In this document: piece after piece, positions 47,744 through 58,235 of the stretch | Position numbering within the stretch: the first letter of the stretch is position 1 | How the letters are laid out: the number at the start of each line of letters is the position of its first letter | Source of the DNA: Lachancea kluyveri NRRL Y-12651 | Lineage: Eukaryota; Ascomycota; Saccharomycetes; Saccharomycetales; Saccharomycetaceae | Assembly (NCBI GenBank): GCA_000149225.2 | Contig: CM000694.1 | Coordinates: 744,001 to 808,000, forward strand | DNA length: 64,000 nt | Reading direction: 5' to 3' | Notes under the pieces: model-generated | Seen by the model: the letters and a program-made list of their open reading frames with translations, nothing else | The model's database searches: none | Told to the model about the DNA's origin: nothing | Translations under genes and position numbers: made by a program

Positions 47744-49534
47744 ATGTCAAACGTCGGGGAAGAAAACTCCATAATAATGGATGAGATAAAAAGTGGGGAC
47801 TCCACTCCATTAGGAGACCCCACAGAATGGGTGCTTGTAAACCCAGAAGAAAACATTAATAGCGAACAGCACATTCAATCTAAGAATGATCTGATAGAGC
47901 AGGAGAAGGTAGAGGTTAGCAGTGAAAAATCGTTTCATTCTTCTGATAGCCAGATAGTCAAACTGGTGAACAAGCCATTACAGAAGGTACCCTCTCCAAT
48001 CATAGAATCGGAAGAAGATATTGAAAAAAAATCAAAAGAAGAGCTTAAAATAGAGAAGCGAATCGCTACTGCTACCTCAACCGAAGAAACAAGTCTCAAG
48101 AGTGCAAACAGGAGCAAGGAACCACCGCCTTACACGGCATTTTCGAAAAAACAACGCTTAATCATTTTTCTGGTGATCATTTATGTCGGATTCTTGGGCC
48201 CTTTGTCAGGAAATATTTATATTCCGGCATTGCCTTTATTACAGGAATCCTTTAATGTTTCCGCTACCACGATCAATGCAACTGTATCCGTGTTTATGGC
48301 CGTGTTTTCCGTAGGTCCATTATTTTGGGCACTTTTTGCAGACTTTGGTGGACGAAAATTTTTATACATCGTCTCTTTATTGTTGACAATTATCGTCAAT
48401 ATTTTACTAAGTGCTGTCCCCACCAATATTGGTGCGTTGTTTTTTCTACGAATAGCTCAAGCATTTGGATCGAGTTCAGTAATGTCGCTAGGTATCGGAA
48501 CTGTTAGCGACATTACTCCACCGAAAAGCCGAGGGAGAGCAGTTTCCTACTTTATGTTGGGTCCAAATATGGGTCCGATACTAGCTCCTATAATTGCAGG
48601 TTTAATTTTGATGAGTAGCAATAATTGGAGATGGTTGTTTGGATTCATTTGCATCATCTCAGGAATCGCATTATTCTTGGTTGTTTTGTTACTACCAGAG
48701 ACTCTAAGGTGCATAGTCGGCAACGGTGATCCACACTGGCGCGAAGACTATCAGCTAGATGCAGAATCTCAGGCGCTTAAGGCTGGTAATCGTTTACAAC
48801 TATGCAAATTTATCGGAATACAAGTTCCTGTATCAGAATCTCTTGAGTTTCAAAAATTGTACCCACGTCCACCAAAACCTAGAATAATGACATACTGGAG
48901 CTTGATCAAGTTCTTACCTGTAACGATATGTTCTGTATGCACAGCTCTTTTGTTTGCTACATATTACGCGTTCAGCGTGACACTATCGCATTTTCTAAAA
49001 GAGCAATATAACTTGTCAAGTTTCCAGGTTGGTGCAGCCTATGTGTGCCCCGGGGTTGCTTTGTTGTTAGGGTCTTTAACCGGTGGCCATCTTTCTGACT
49101 ACTTTAGAAAAAGATGGTTGAAAAAGAATGAGGACCAAAAATTTTCACCAGCAAGAAGATTGAAATTACAGGTGTGGGGACTTCTTATAAGCATGTGCGG
49201 TTGTATTGGTTACGGCTGGAGTATCGAACGTCATTACCACTTAGTAGTTGTCCTCGTCTTTTCTTTTTTGATTGCATTTGGAATGACTTGGTGCTCCAAC
49301 GCAACGATGACATATTTAACTGAAACAATTCCAAAGAGAGCAGCTGGTACAGTTGCAGTTAGCAGTTTCTTTAGAAACATTGCTGCCGCGATCAGTGCCG
49401 TAATAATTATGAAATTGTGTGAAAGGATGGGGATTGGATGGTGTTTTACTGGATTAGGACTATGTGATTTAATATCCATGGCTGGAATACTATATCTAAT
49501 TAGGCACGATTCACCTTGGAACGAAGTTCCATAA
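47744..49534 (+). CDS. DTR1: MFS transporter Dtr1 (dityrosine transporter)
   Basis: A 596-residue drug:H+ antiporter-1 type MFS protein at the DTR1 (YBR180W, 572 residues) locus. In S. cerevisiae Dtr1 exports bisformyl-dityrosine across the prospore membrane during spore wall assembly. A long acidic N-terminal tail (about 130 residues) precedes twelve membrane segments. Family motifs are visible: NIYIPALPLLQESFNVS in segment 1, FADFGGRKFLYIVS in loop 2-3, and FMLGPNMGPILAPIIAG in segment 5. The central loop carries PRPPKPRIMTYWSLIKFLP. The sporulation role is inferred from orthology and position. Confidence 0.9.
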   Translation: MSNVGEENSIIMDEIKSGDSTPLGDPTEWVLVNPEENINSEQHIQSKNDLIEQEKVEVSSEKSFHSSDSQIVKLVNKPLQKVPSPIIESEEDIEKKSKEELKIEKRIATATSTEETSLKSANRSKEPPPYTAFSKKQRLIIFLVIIYVGFLGPLSGNIYIPALPLLQESFNVSATTINATVSVFMAVFSVGPLFWALFADFGGRKFLYIVSLLLTIIVNILLSAVPTNIGALFFLRIAQAFGSSSVMSLGIGTVSDITPPKSRGRAVSYFMLGPNMGPILAPIIAGLILMSSNNWRWLFGFICIISGIALFLVVLLLPETLRCIVGNGDPHWREDYQLDAESQALKAGNRLQLCKFIGIQVPVSESLEFQKLYPRPPKPRIMTYWSLIKFLPVTICSVCTALLFATYYAFSVTLSHFLKEQYNLSSFQVGAAYVCPGVALLLGSLTGGHLSDYFRKRWLKKNEDQKFSPARRLKLQVWGLLISMCGCIGYGWSIERHYHLVVVLVFSFLIAFGMTWCSNATMTYLTETIPKRAAGTVAVSSFFRNIAAAISAVIIMKLCERMGIGWCFTGLGLCDLISMAGILYLIRHDSPWNEVP

Positions 49535-51452
49535 TTCAATTCCAGAAATTGGATATCTTGAGTAGTTGAATGCTGGGTAGATGACATGGTCTAGTAAGTT
49601 TTGTCAATAAGGCTGCTTCCTGATACGTAAACAGCGATACGCATTCTGCCAAGACCAAGAATTACTTAATCAGACTTAAAGGTCTCGATATGATCAACCA
49701 TTATATATAAAATAGACACAGAGTAACATAAAGCCTGGATAATTATTAAACTTTAAAGTTCAGAGTTGTCATGAAGGTAGAAAATGAAACTTGAATCAGA
49801 AGAAAAAAAATACGGAAGTCTTTTTTTTATTAAAGAAAAGAGATTCAAGGATTAATTGGTGTACGTTGGAATATCTGGTATAAAACATCCTTGATATTCT
49901 GATTCAACAATAACCAGATAGCTTGAAGCAATTGTGAGCTTTTCAATTTTAGAAGAAAAGAACAATTTTGTAGCTCCCACCACGTCGCCGTATCCAATCA
50001 ACTATTTCTATGTGTTTTGTCACAGGGATGCATTTCTCCAAAATGCAGGGACCCAAACGCAGGCTTTTCTACCCGCCAATTGAAATGATCCCACTGTTGG
50101 CAAACACTGGCTCTACTATATACAAATAGCTATTTTTTTTTAACAGTCTTTAACGGTGCTCTGTAAGAATGAATTGAGAACATAAAAAATAATTTAAAGT
50201 GAAGTACAGGACAACGGATTTAACAGTGGACTTCAGTAATTTCTGAAAGGTCTTCAAAACGTAAGCTTTATTAGTTGAAGATTTTTCAATCTCCAACTAA
50301 TTTTTTTAGTGCCATAAAGAAAGATCGAGGAATGTAAAGTTGATAAAGTACAGACATAAAGACCAGTTAATACACCATTCACAGCTGAGATGAATTTGAC
50401 GATTATAACGCACGACAACTTCACGCAAGCACAAAATTTATAAGAATTCCTTCAAAAAAATCAATATCCAAGTGGCAATCGAAATACCAGGAAGTGGGAG
50501 GAACAAGATAATTTCACTGTCTTTGTAGTCTTTGAAAAGGGAAAAAAAAAACAACAACAGAAACTTGAGGTCTTGTTAAGAAGACCATCAGTCAATTTTG
50601 TTGATAAAAAGGTGCAAATGTGATCTGTCTAAAGATCCGGCGGCTTATCATGTTATTGAAACCAGTATAGCACAGGTTTCTCGAAGGAAAGAAAAAACAG
50701 ACAAGATTTCAAGAACGTAAATACATACAAGGTATATAGGAAGAAACCGGATTTTGGATTTTGAATATTTTTAAGCTACAAACTGAGTCCCAGAACTGCT
50801 AGCCAGGGCTCCTATCACAGTAGCATATACGTCTGTTCTTTGTGGTTACGTTCGGGAAACGCCGCATCTAGACTAGGTATCACGAAGCTGACACCTCAGC
50901 ACCACAAAGAGCTACTACACTGGTCACTGTTTTTAAGTTGCTCACCCTCAAACAAAAGGTGGCATTAGATGTTGAGTTTTCGACCACTTGACTCTGCCAA
51001 GACCAAACCAGGTAAACACCACGACTCCTGTGCTTTAGTTCTCCCGATATAAGCCAAGAAGTGACTTGGAAGTTAGTCGAATTTTTGACTCCTTAATATG
51101 ACTGATCACTAACCAAACTCAAACCTAAGTTCTCGTCATTTAGATGCTAGTTTAAACTACTCATGCAAGCAAAAATATATGTTTTTGTTCCTTCTGTTGT
51201 AGATCCCTACACTTTCCTCACTTTTTCCGCACCTTACACAGCAAGTTACTTGAAACTTTTGCCAAAACCACAGCAGTGGCTTACTCCCCGTCACGTAAGG
51301 CATTTTGGACAAGCGAATGCCGACTATCTCGAACCATATAAAGGGCACATATGTTTCTAAACATATCAAAACTGACCCACGAATAATCCTCTTACCCCAG
51401 CTTTAATACGAATATTATAAGACTTTAAAATCTTTCGATAGCTAGGTTAGAA
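49535..51452. other. Long gene-free gap before SSU1
   Basis: About 1.9 kb, the longest gap in the window, between two plus-strand genes. It is AT-rich with many A/T homopolymers and holds no frame with family resemblance. The 65-codon frame at 51163-51360 overlaps a TATA-like CATATAAAGG and is probably part of the SSU1 promoter. No tRNA, LTR or structured RNA was recognised. Confidence 0.45.
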
Positions 51453-52751
51453 ATGTTGCTAGCTCAAGCTCTGAACTTGCAATTTGTTAAGCCGTTTCGG
51501 CCATTCTTCTTTATTATGGTGATGGGCTCAGGTATTTCTTCAAATATACTGCACTCCTTCCCATACGAGGCCCAATGGTTGCGAATATGCTCCTACATCA
51601 TGTTCGGAGTCACCTCGTCGTTATTCGTTGTATTGCAAATCGTGTCCGCGGTGAATTTCATACAATTTCTGCGTAGTGAATGCTGGTCTGCTTATTATAC
51701 GCTTTATTTTAAAGATTTAAGACATAATGTGTTCTGGGGCACGTATCCTATGGGTCTGGCTACCATAATTAACTATATCTACTTGCTTGCCTCCAACGAG
51801 TTAGCCGATACTGTCCATGCTCGAAGGCTAATAATCGCAGTATATGTTTTATGGTGGATAGATATTGCTATCTCACTAATGACTGCGTGGGGTATATCGT
51901 TCATAATCTGGAAAAAACATTACTACAAAGAAGAGGCGTCTAGTTATGGGTCAAATCAAGCAAGAATGATGCGCGAAAACCTGCAGAGCGTTTTGTTACT
52001 ACCTGTAATTGCATTAGTTGTTGCTTCATCTAGCGGTGGTATGTTCACAATGTCCTCTTTGTTTCGTGAAGCCTTTAATAGAAACATTCAACTCATGACT
52101 CTGACTGTCACTGCCCTCATATGGTTCCAGGCTATCCTACTCGTAATGTTCATCATAAACATGTACTTGTGGAACTTGTATGTTAACAAAATCCCAGAAT
52201 TGAAGGCCATATTCACCATGTTCATTTTGATAGGCCCAATGGGCCAAGCGAGTCTTGGATGCTTGCTACTGAGTAACAACATCAGTATTTACATCATAAC
52301 TTACTACCCATTAGTACCCACTGATAGCTTGGATTCAAGAATTGTCAAGTTATCCGTTGCATGGGCATTCAAAGTATTTGGGATACTAATCTCTCTGTCA
52401 TTGATAGCTTTTGGAATATTTTTCACAATACTGTCCTTCGTTTCGGTAGCGTCCTATTTCAACACTGCCGCATCGAGCAGTGGTGGTCCCAAGATCCATC
52501 AGTTTCACATAGGTTGGTGGTCCATCACATTTCCTTTGGGGACTATGGCGTTAAGCACCAATGAATTTTTTAGACAGTATAACCCGTATGTTTCTATGGG
52601 TGCATTTAAGGTTATCAGCTGTATTTACTCGGTTATGTGCATCGGGAGTACCATATGGTGTTTAATAGGATCCCTGGTTCTATACTTCCCACAGTTTATT
52701 CAAAAGTTATCACCAATAGAAGAAATGAGTGATTTAGAAAAGCTAGTATAG
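51453..52751 (+). CDS. SSU1: Sulfite efflux pump Ssu1
   Basis: A 432-residue membrane protein of the tellurite-resistance/dicarboxylate (TDT, SLAC1-like) family, orthologue of Ssu1 (YPL092W, 458 residues). It exports sulfite at the plasma membrane and sets sulfite tolerance. Ten membrane segments can be followed. Markers include FFFIMVMGSGISSNILHSFP, FWGTYPMGLATIINYIYL, VALVVASSSGG-like ALVVASSSGGMFTMSS, GPMGQASLGCLLL and GWWSITFPLGTMALSTNEF. It is directly upstream of GLR1, as in S. cerevisiae. Confidence 0.94.
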   Translation: MLLAQALNLQFVKPFRPFFFIMVMGSGISSNILHSFPYEAQWLRICSYIMFGVTSSLFVVLQIVSAVNFIQFLRSECWSAYYTLYFKDLRHNVFWGTYPMGLATIINYIYLLASNELADTVHARRLIIAVYVLWWIDIAISLMTAWGISFIIWKKHYYKEEASSYGSNQARMMRENLQSVLLLPVIALVVASSSGGMFTMSSLFREAFNRNIQLMTLTVTALIWFQAILLVMFIINMYLWNLYVNKIPELKAIFTMFILIGPMGQASLGCLLLSNNISIYIITYYPLVPTDSLDSRIVKLSVAWAFKVFGILISLSLIAFGIFFTILSFVSVASYFNTAASSSGGPKIHQFHIGWWSITFPLGTMALSTNEFFRQYNPYVSMGAFKVISCIYSVMCIGSTIWCLIGSLVLYFPQFIQKLSPIEEMSDLEKLV

Positions 52752-52821
52752 TAACATTCGGTTATTTAAATTTTCTTTTTAATAGTTTGTATTTAATACC
52801 ATTCAATATTCAAGTCATTTA

Positions 52822-52829
52822 TGACGTAA
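52822..52829 (+). promoter_or_regulatory. Yap-type response element TGACGTAA
   Basis: The sequence fits the TKACGTMA form recognised by Yap1-family bZIP factors and lies 110 bp before GLR1. GLR1 is Yap1-induced in S. cerevisiae. A single short match. Confidence 0.4.
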
Positions 52830-52938
52830 AAAGCTTGCCAATTCTAAGATTTGTCATCGCTTCGAGACAATCTTCGTCTCGATGTCTATGATTTCCCCTT
52901 TTGTTTTACAGGTATAGCAATTCTGAAATTTCACTTCA

Positions 52939-54387
52939 ATGACACTTACTCAAAAAGTACACAGACTGATATTAAGAAGGAAAATGTCCGATTCAATTAA
53001 GCACTATGATTATTTAGTTATTGGTGGTGGTTCTGGCGGTGTTGCTTCCAGCAGAAGGGCTGCTTCCTACGGGGCCAAGACCTTGCTAATCGAAGGCAAA
53101 GCAATGGGTGGTACGTGTGTGAATGTTGGGTGTGTTCCAAAAAAAGTCATGTGGTATGCCTCTGATTTGGCTACCAGATTAACCCACGCTCACGAATATG
53201 GTCTTTTCCAAGACTTGCCATTGACTAAAGAAAAATTGACATTTAACTGGCCCCAGTTCAAAGCAAAAAGGGATGCTTACATCGAAAGGCTAAACGGTAT
53301 TTACGAAAGAAACTTGACAAAAGAAGGAGTAGACTTTGTTTATGGTTGGGCTAAGTTCAATAAGGAAGGTCAGGTCGAGGTTCAAAAAAACGACCATACA
53401 AAGGAAGTTTACACTGCAGACCACATTCTGATTTCCACCGGTGGACAAGCAGTGATCCCAAAAGACATACCAGGCTATGAATACGGTATCGATTCTGATG
53501 GATTTTTTAAGATAGAAAAACAACCCCAGAAAGTTGTTGTTGTCGGTGCAGGCTACATTGGTGTCGAATTGGCTGGTGTCTTCCATGGTTTAGGTTCTGA
53601 AACCCACATGGTCATCAGAGGTGAAACTTTCTTGCGCAAGTTTGATGATTGTATCCAAGAAACTTTGACCGACCACTATGTCAACGAGGGTATTAATATC
53701 CATAAGACTTCTAAGGTTGAAAAAGTGGAAAAGGATGAAAACAGCGGCAAGCTGACTGTTTATTTGAACTCCGGCGAAATTATCGAGGATGTGGATGACC
53801 TGATTTGGACTGTCGGTCGTAAATCCTTGTTAGGTATCGGCCTAGAAAATGTTGGTGTTGAATTGAACGAAAGGGGGCAAATCCTTGCTGATGAATATCA
53901 AAACACCAATGTTCCTAATGTTTATTCCTTAGGTGACGTTGTAGGTAGAGTTGAGCTAACACCAGTTGCCATAGCTGCTGGAAGAAAATTATCCAACAGA
54001 CTTTTTGGCCCAGAAGAGTTTCGCAAGCAAAAACAAGACTATGAAAACGTGCCAAGCGTTGTTTTCTCTCATCCAGAAGCCGGCTCCATTGGCTTAACAG
54101 AGCGTGAGGCTACTGAAAGGTATGGCAAAAAGGGTATCAAGGTTTACAACTCCAAGTTTACAGCCATGTACTACGCCATGTTGGAGCACAAGTCTCCTAC
54201 AAGATATAAGTTGATATGTGCTGGTCCAGAAGAGAAGGTAGTTGGTTTGCACATCGTTGGTGATTCATCTGCAGAAATCTTGCAAGGTTTCGGTGTTGCA
54301 ATCAAGATGGGTGCCACTAAGGCCGATTTTGATTCCTGTGTTGCTATTCATCCAACAAGTGCTGAGGAAATTGTTACCCTGAGATAA
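52939..54387 (+). CDS. GLR1: Glutathione reductase
   Basis: A 482-residue FAD- and NADPH-dependent disulfide reductase, orthologue of Glr1 (YPL091W, 483 residues). It regenerates GSH from GSSG. The FAD motif is [14 protein letters not shown], the redox pair Cys60 and Cys65 is in [13 protein letters not shown], the NADPH motif is [14 protein letters not shown], and the catalytic histidine is in AIHPTSAEE near the C-terminus. Met1 opens a basic segment ([13 protein letters not shown]) and a second Met at codon 16 (52984) precedes the conserved enzyme. S. cerevisiae uses two such starts, at codons 1 and 17, to make mitochondrial and cytosolic forms, so dual targeting is probably ancestral. Confidence 0.97.
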   Translation: MTLTQKVHRLILRRKMSDSIKHYDYLVIGGGSGGVASSRRAASYGAKTLLIEGKAMGGTCVNVGCVPKKVMWYASDLATRLTHAHEYGLFQDLPLTKEKLTFNWPQFKAKRDAYIERLNGIYERNLTKEGVDFVYGWAKFNKEGQVEVQKNDHTKEVYTADHILISTGGQAVIPKDIPGYEYGIDSDGFFKIEKQPQKVVVVGAGYIGVELAGVFHGLGSETHMVIRGETFLRKFDDCIQETLTDHYVNEGINIHKTSKVEKVEKDENSGKLTVYLNSGEIIEDVDDLIWTVGRKSLLGIGLENVGVELNERGQILADEYQNTNVPNVYSLGDVVGRVELTPVAIAAGRKLSNRLFGPEEFRKQKQDYENVPSVVFSHPEAGSIGLTEREATERYGKKGIKVYNSKFTAMYYAMLEHKSPTRYKLICAGPEEKVVGLHIVGDSSAEILQGFGVAIKMGATKADFDSCVAIHPTSAEEIVTLR

Positions 54388-54610
54388 AACATATAGAGTC
54401 AAGCCATTGTTACATTTATCTAGCCACGTAATAATGTTATATGTGTACCATTGTAAACGAGCTGGTGAAGCTTGGTTTATATGAACAATATTTTCTTTTT
54501 TGTATTAAGAAACTATCTAAGAGATACAATATACACTCTTCCTAAAAAAGTACATCGAAAAAATAAACGTAATCTAAAGACAAAAAAAGTTATGCCTTTT
54601 GTCTTTAAAT

Positions 54611-55694
54611 TTAAGCCTTCAAAGAAGAAGCTCTTCTCTTTCTAGCTTCAGCCTTTTCAGCGTTTCTTTCAGACAATCTCTTAGCCAACAATTGAGCGTA
54701 TTCAGCAGAGGCTTCTCTTTGAGCTTGAGCATTCTTGACCTTCAAAGCTCTTTGTTGTCTCTTTCTTTGCAATCTTTGAGGAGTAACCAATCTTTGGATC
54801 TTTGGAGCCTTGGTGTAAGTCTTTTCACCCTTGGTAACTTCTCTTCTGATAACAAAGTCACGAACATCGTCTTCCTTAGTCAAACCGAAGAACTTTCTGA
54901 TGTTGTTAGCTCTCTTTGGACCCAATCTCTTTGGAATGGATTGGTCGGTAACACCTTCCAATTCTTGTTCACCTCTCTTGGTGATGACCAAAGATAGAAC
55001 AGCCAAATCTGGACCGACGATGGCACCTCTGACGGACTTTCTCTTTCTCTCACCAGAACGTCTTGGTCTGTAACAAGAGTGACCCTTAGCCAACAACAAC
55101 TTGACTCTAGTTGGCAACAAAACACCTTGCTTCATTGGGAAACCTTGCTTGTCATTACCACCAGAAATCTTGAAGACGTAACCCTTGAATTCTTCACCGA
55201 CAGCTTCACCGTCAACTTCTTGACCGATACGCTTGTCATAGAAGACACGGACACGGTGTTCGTCATCGATTTCGACAGTCTTTTGAGTACCATTGACTGG
55301 GTAGGAAATGTTCAACTGTGAGCAAAAGTTAGTAATAAAGGCCTTAATGATTTGCAGTCTATTGAAGAATGTTAAGATTCAAATGATGAGTAGATAAATG
55401 GTAAAATCTGTCCGAGCCTGCCAAGTCTTTCGAGTATTCCGATTCTTTTTGCTTTATAAGTCACTGAGTATCGCTAGATTCACATCCGTTGGTTCATTGA
55501 TTATTAATATGGAACTCTTTATTCTTCATCTTAACGTTATCACCTAACCAGAGTCCTTATTGGAAAATATATTGTCCTATAGTAAACCATCGATCTTAAA
55601 AAGACGGCATTCGAAACCAAACACATTGAACATCCATCATCCCTATTTCTGAAACTCTAATGATAGCTTTTCTTGTCGTCAAACATACCTTCAT
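54611..55694 (-). CDS. RPS6: Ribosomal protein eS6 (Rps6), one intron
   Basis: A 236-residue 40S ribosomal protein, the single counterpart of RPS6A/RPS6B. Exon 1 (55689-55694) is just ATGAAG; exon 2 (54611-55315) starts at LNISYPVNG. The intron (55316-55688, 373 nt) has GTATGT at its 5' end, TACTAAC at 55328-55334 and a CAG acceptor, the same position and phase as in S. cerevisiae. Family marks are [40 protein letters not shown] and the C-terminal RRASSLKA with the TORC1-regulated serines. Codon bias is extreme. Two Rap1-like sites lie 420-470 bp upstream. Confidence 0.97.
55316..55688 (-). other. RPS6 spliceosomal intron
   Basis: A canonical yeast intron: donor GTATGT (55683-55688), branch site TACTAAC (55328-55334) and acceptor CAG (55316-55318). 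It splits the gene after the second codon. No snoRNA box pair was seen inside. Confidence 0.95.
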
Positions 55695-56116
55695 TATGGC
55701 TTACTTGTCTCTACTCTTACTTCTTGAGATAAAAAATCAAAAGGGTATATTTTAACGAAACACTTTTGAACAAGTTTGGTTGTGAATTTTTTTCGTTAGG
55801 CAGAATGAGACGGGGCACAGGCTAGAACTCAGAGGCTACAGAGGATGCTGGCCGTACTAGCGTGGTGGCGGTAGGATGGCTAGGCAGAGTAGGAAAGGAA
55901 TCGTAGGTAGGGCCATGCCTCCGATGCTGGCAGCGTAGGGGGGAATGGGTAATTCCCCGTAGGCAGGGTAGAATGGAGCATACTGAGACAGCACGGGCTC
56001 TGGGAGGGGATTCCGTCCTGCCCAGTGACTGTCTGGACACTGTGGTGAGACCCCTCCTTAGCGTTTTCGGAATCGAACATTTTACTCGTATAGAGGTATA
56101 TAACTTATATTGCAGA

Positions 56117-56159
56117 ATGTATGGGTTACAAGTAAAATGATTTGTATGATGTACGGATG
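56117..56159 (-). promoter_or_regulatory. Paired Rap1-like sites (RPG boxes)
   Basis: Read on the minus strand, CATCCGTACAT (56149-56159) is followed by ACCCATACAT (56117-56126). Both match the Rap1 recognition sequence in the orientation and close tandem spacing typical of ribosomal protein gene activating regions. RPS6 is the obvious target, with its ATG about 420 bp downstream. Confidence 0.8.
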
Positions 56160-56373
56160 CACACACAAAGCGAAGTCACATACCATGTATCACTAGATAA
56201 TTTAATACGGCACCACTTTTCGAAGTAGCTGGTAAGAGCCCATATACCAAAGAGCTAGAGTAGATTGTCAATTGTTAAACTAAAAAAATAAAGGGATATG
56301 TAGATGTAAATTTAGGAGCGATTGTGGGAGCATGAAAGTCAGTTATTATGAGATAAATTAAATTTAGGCGAAA

Positions 56374-56427
56374 TAAATGAATGAATGAATGAATGAATGA
56401 ATGCATGAATGAATGAATGAATGAATG
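56374..56427. repeat. (GAAT)n tetranucleotide microsatellite
   Basis: About 13 tandem GAAT/ATGA units, interrupted once by ATGC, lying 70 bp past the RLM1 stop codon in its 3' flank. Confidence 0.9.
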
Positions 56428-56499
56428 GATCCAGGGATGGGTAATTAAATGAATGAATTGGATATGCAACGAAAACTTCCCCCACTAATATACAATTGA

Positions 56500-58235
56500 T
56501 TAACTCTTATCACTATCCTTATCATCGTTAATCTCGTTGAAATTGAAGAACCTATTCCCTAAAGGAGTTTGATTGACCGTGATGAATGGAGTTAAACCTG
56601 TACTTCCATTATTACCAATGATGGTACTACTTCCAGGATTAGTATTTGTAGCAGAATCATTACCTCTACTATGTTGTTTTGAAGCAATACTCGTATTCGG
56701 AACAGCAGAATTACTTGCAAACCCCCAGTCGTGAAACATGTTCATAGAAGTACTAGGAGATGGAACCATTAAATCATGAACAAACTTGGAAGGTAATGAG
56801 CCGGCCAACCCTCCTGCGTTATCACCTGTAGAATTGGCGGAGCCACTTTGTAGCATGTGTTGTTGAGCCTGTTGATGCTGTTGATGCTGTTGATGCTGTC
56901 GTTGTTGTTGTTGTTGTTGAGCCTGTTGAGCCTGTTGAACCTGCTTATGCATTAAATAGTTATGGGGATTGGAGGATGGCATAGAACCCAATGCTGTTAC
57001 CCCATTGGCAGTTGGTTGTAACGGAGTAGCAAAATACTGCTGAATTGATGGGGAGGCGGTAATGGCAGACGGCAAACCACCGTACATAAAGCCGTTGTTG
57101 CCGTTTACGTTTCCAGAGCTGTTTCTACGGACGGTTTTGTTTGTCAAACTGTTCTTGTTGTGCTGGTCCATCATCAATGGACTTGCTGGTAATCCAGGAG
57201 CCGTTGCTGACGAAGGCGTATTATTATTAGAGCCCTTTGGACGGGGCAATTCGATATACCCTTTGTTTTTTTGGAATTGGGAACCACTTCCACTGTGGGC
57301 TGGAGATGATGCAGAGGTCGATTCACTTTTTATGGGAGACACTGTAACGCCGGAGTTTTTAGGGATCTGAACCCTTAGCACAGGTCTCGTGACAGTACCC
57401 GATCGGTTCAATGCAGAGGGCGTTGTAGGCATGTTGGTATTCGACCTCTCTATCGCCAATGAATCATCAGCACTTGAACCACCACGGGCTGGCAGGGAGA
57501 CGGATACTGGGTTAGAAGTTGAACTCAAGCTAGCGGCGGAATCGTTGTTGACAAACACGTTGGAGTAAGAGCCTCTGTTAAAAGAAGCTGGCGGTTGAGA
57601 AGGATTAAACACCCGTAACGGATTCCGATCTGCAGTGGAAGCGTTATAAAGATTGTGAAATTGTCTTTGAACTTGTTCTTGCAATGAGTTAAATTTGGCT
57701 GAAGTTTCACGCTTGATCTTCTTGTTGGCACTGAATGGCACCGTCTCTTCATCATCGGTATCATCCTCGTCGTCGCCTTCGACGTCTTCGTTGGTGGAAT
57801 CCTTTCGTTTGGTAATTTCCTGCGCTTGTTGCGGCCTTGGGCGCGTAATACCAATAGAAAGCGCCTTTCTCTTCTTCCTATCCTGGATTATAACTTTGTC
57901 TTTTTTTTGGTAGTCTCCATAGTCAGAGGGATCCTTAGCGTCGTGTGGCAAATCGTCGTTTTGATAGTGAGAGATCAAATCATCTGCATCCACAGAGGAG
58001 AACTCATAAAAAGTATTGTTTGCACCTAATATGATAACTGCAACGTCTACCTGACATAGGACGGCCAACTCATGAGCCTTTTTAAACAGACCAGCCTTAC
58101 GCTTGATAAACGTTCTGTTTCTAAATGTTAGTACAGAGCAAGATTGAATACGTCAATGCTGACACAAATGTACACATACACTGTCCTGTTCCTCTCGTCA
58201 GTGATTGGTTCAATCGCGATTTTCCGTCTTCCCAT
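56500..58235 (-). CDS. RLM1: MADS-box transcription factor Rlm1/Smp1, one intron
   Basis: A 556-residue MADS factor, the single counterpart of RLM1 (YPL089C) and SMP1 (YBR182C). Exon 1 (58180-58235) encodes [18 protein letters not shown]; exon 2 (56500-58114) continues [20 protein letters not shown], restoring a full MADS box. The intron of 65 nt (58115-58179) has GTATGT, TACTAAC at 58127-58133 and CAG. The MEF2-like extension follows ([20 protein letters not shown]). [12 protein letters not shown] (about 257-268) matches the Slt2 MAP-kinase docking site of Rlm1. [11 protein letters not shown] and the C-terminal [13 protein letters not shown] also match Rlm1, so cell-wall integrity signalling is the likely role. 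Gln- and Asn-rich stretches fill the C-terminal half. Confidence 0.95.
58115..58179 (-). other. RLM1 spliceosomal intron with tandem acceptors
   Basis: A 65-nt intron inside the MADS-box codons: donor GTATGT (58174-58179), branch TACTAAC (58127-58133), then TAG (58121-58123) and CAG (58115-58117). CAG gives the exact MADS consensus; TAG is only about 7 nt from the branch adenosine. S. cerevisiae RLM1 and SMP1 lack an intron here as far as I recall. Confidence 0.9.

Larger units (their letters stand above)
55695..56499. other. RPS6 upstream region with GC-rich patch
   Basis: About 800 bp between RLM1 (3' end) and RPS6 (5' end). From the RPS6 side it holds a T-rich stretch, a GC-rich patch (about 55805-56065, near 60% GC by hand count over 55921-56040), two Rap1-like sites, and a tetranucleotide repeat next to RLM1. 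Confidence 0.55.

Noticed and set aside
51163-51360. 65-codon ORF before SSU1.
   Set aside because: It includes the likely SSU1 TATA box and shows no family resemblance.
56066-56082. tRNA B-box-like GTTCGATTCC on the minus strand.
   Set aside because: The flanking bases cannot form a T-arm stem and no A box or cloverleaf is present; it coincides with the first codons of a small ORF.
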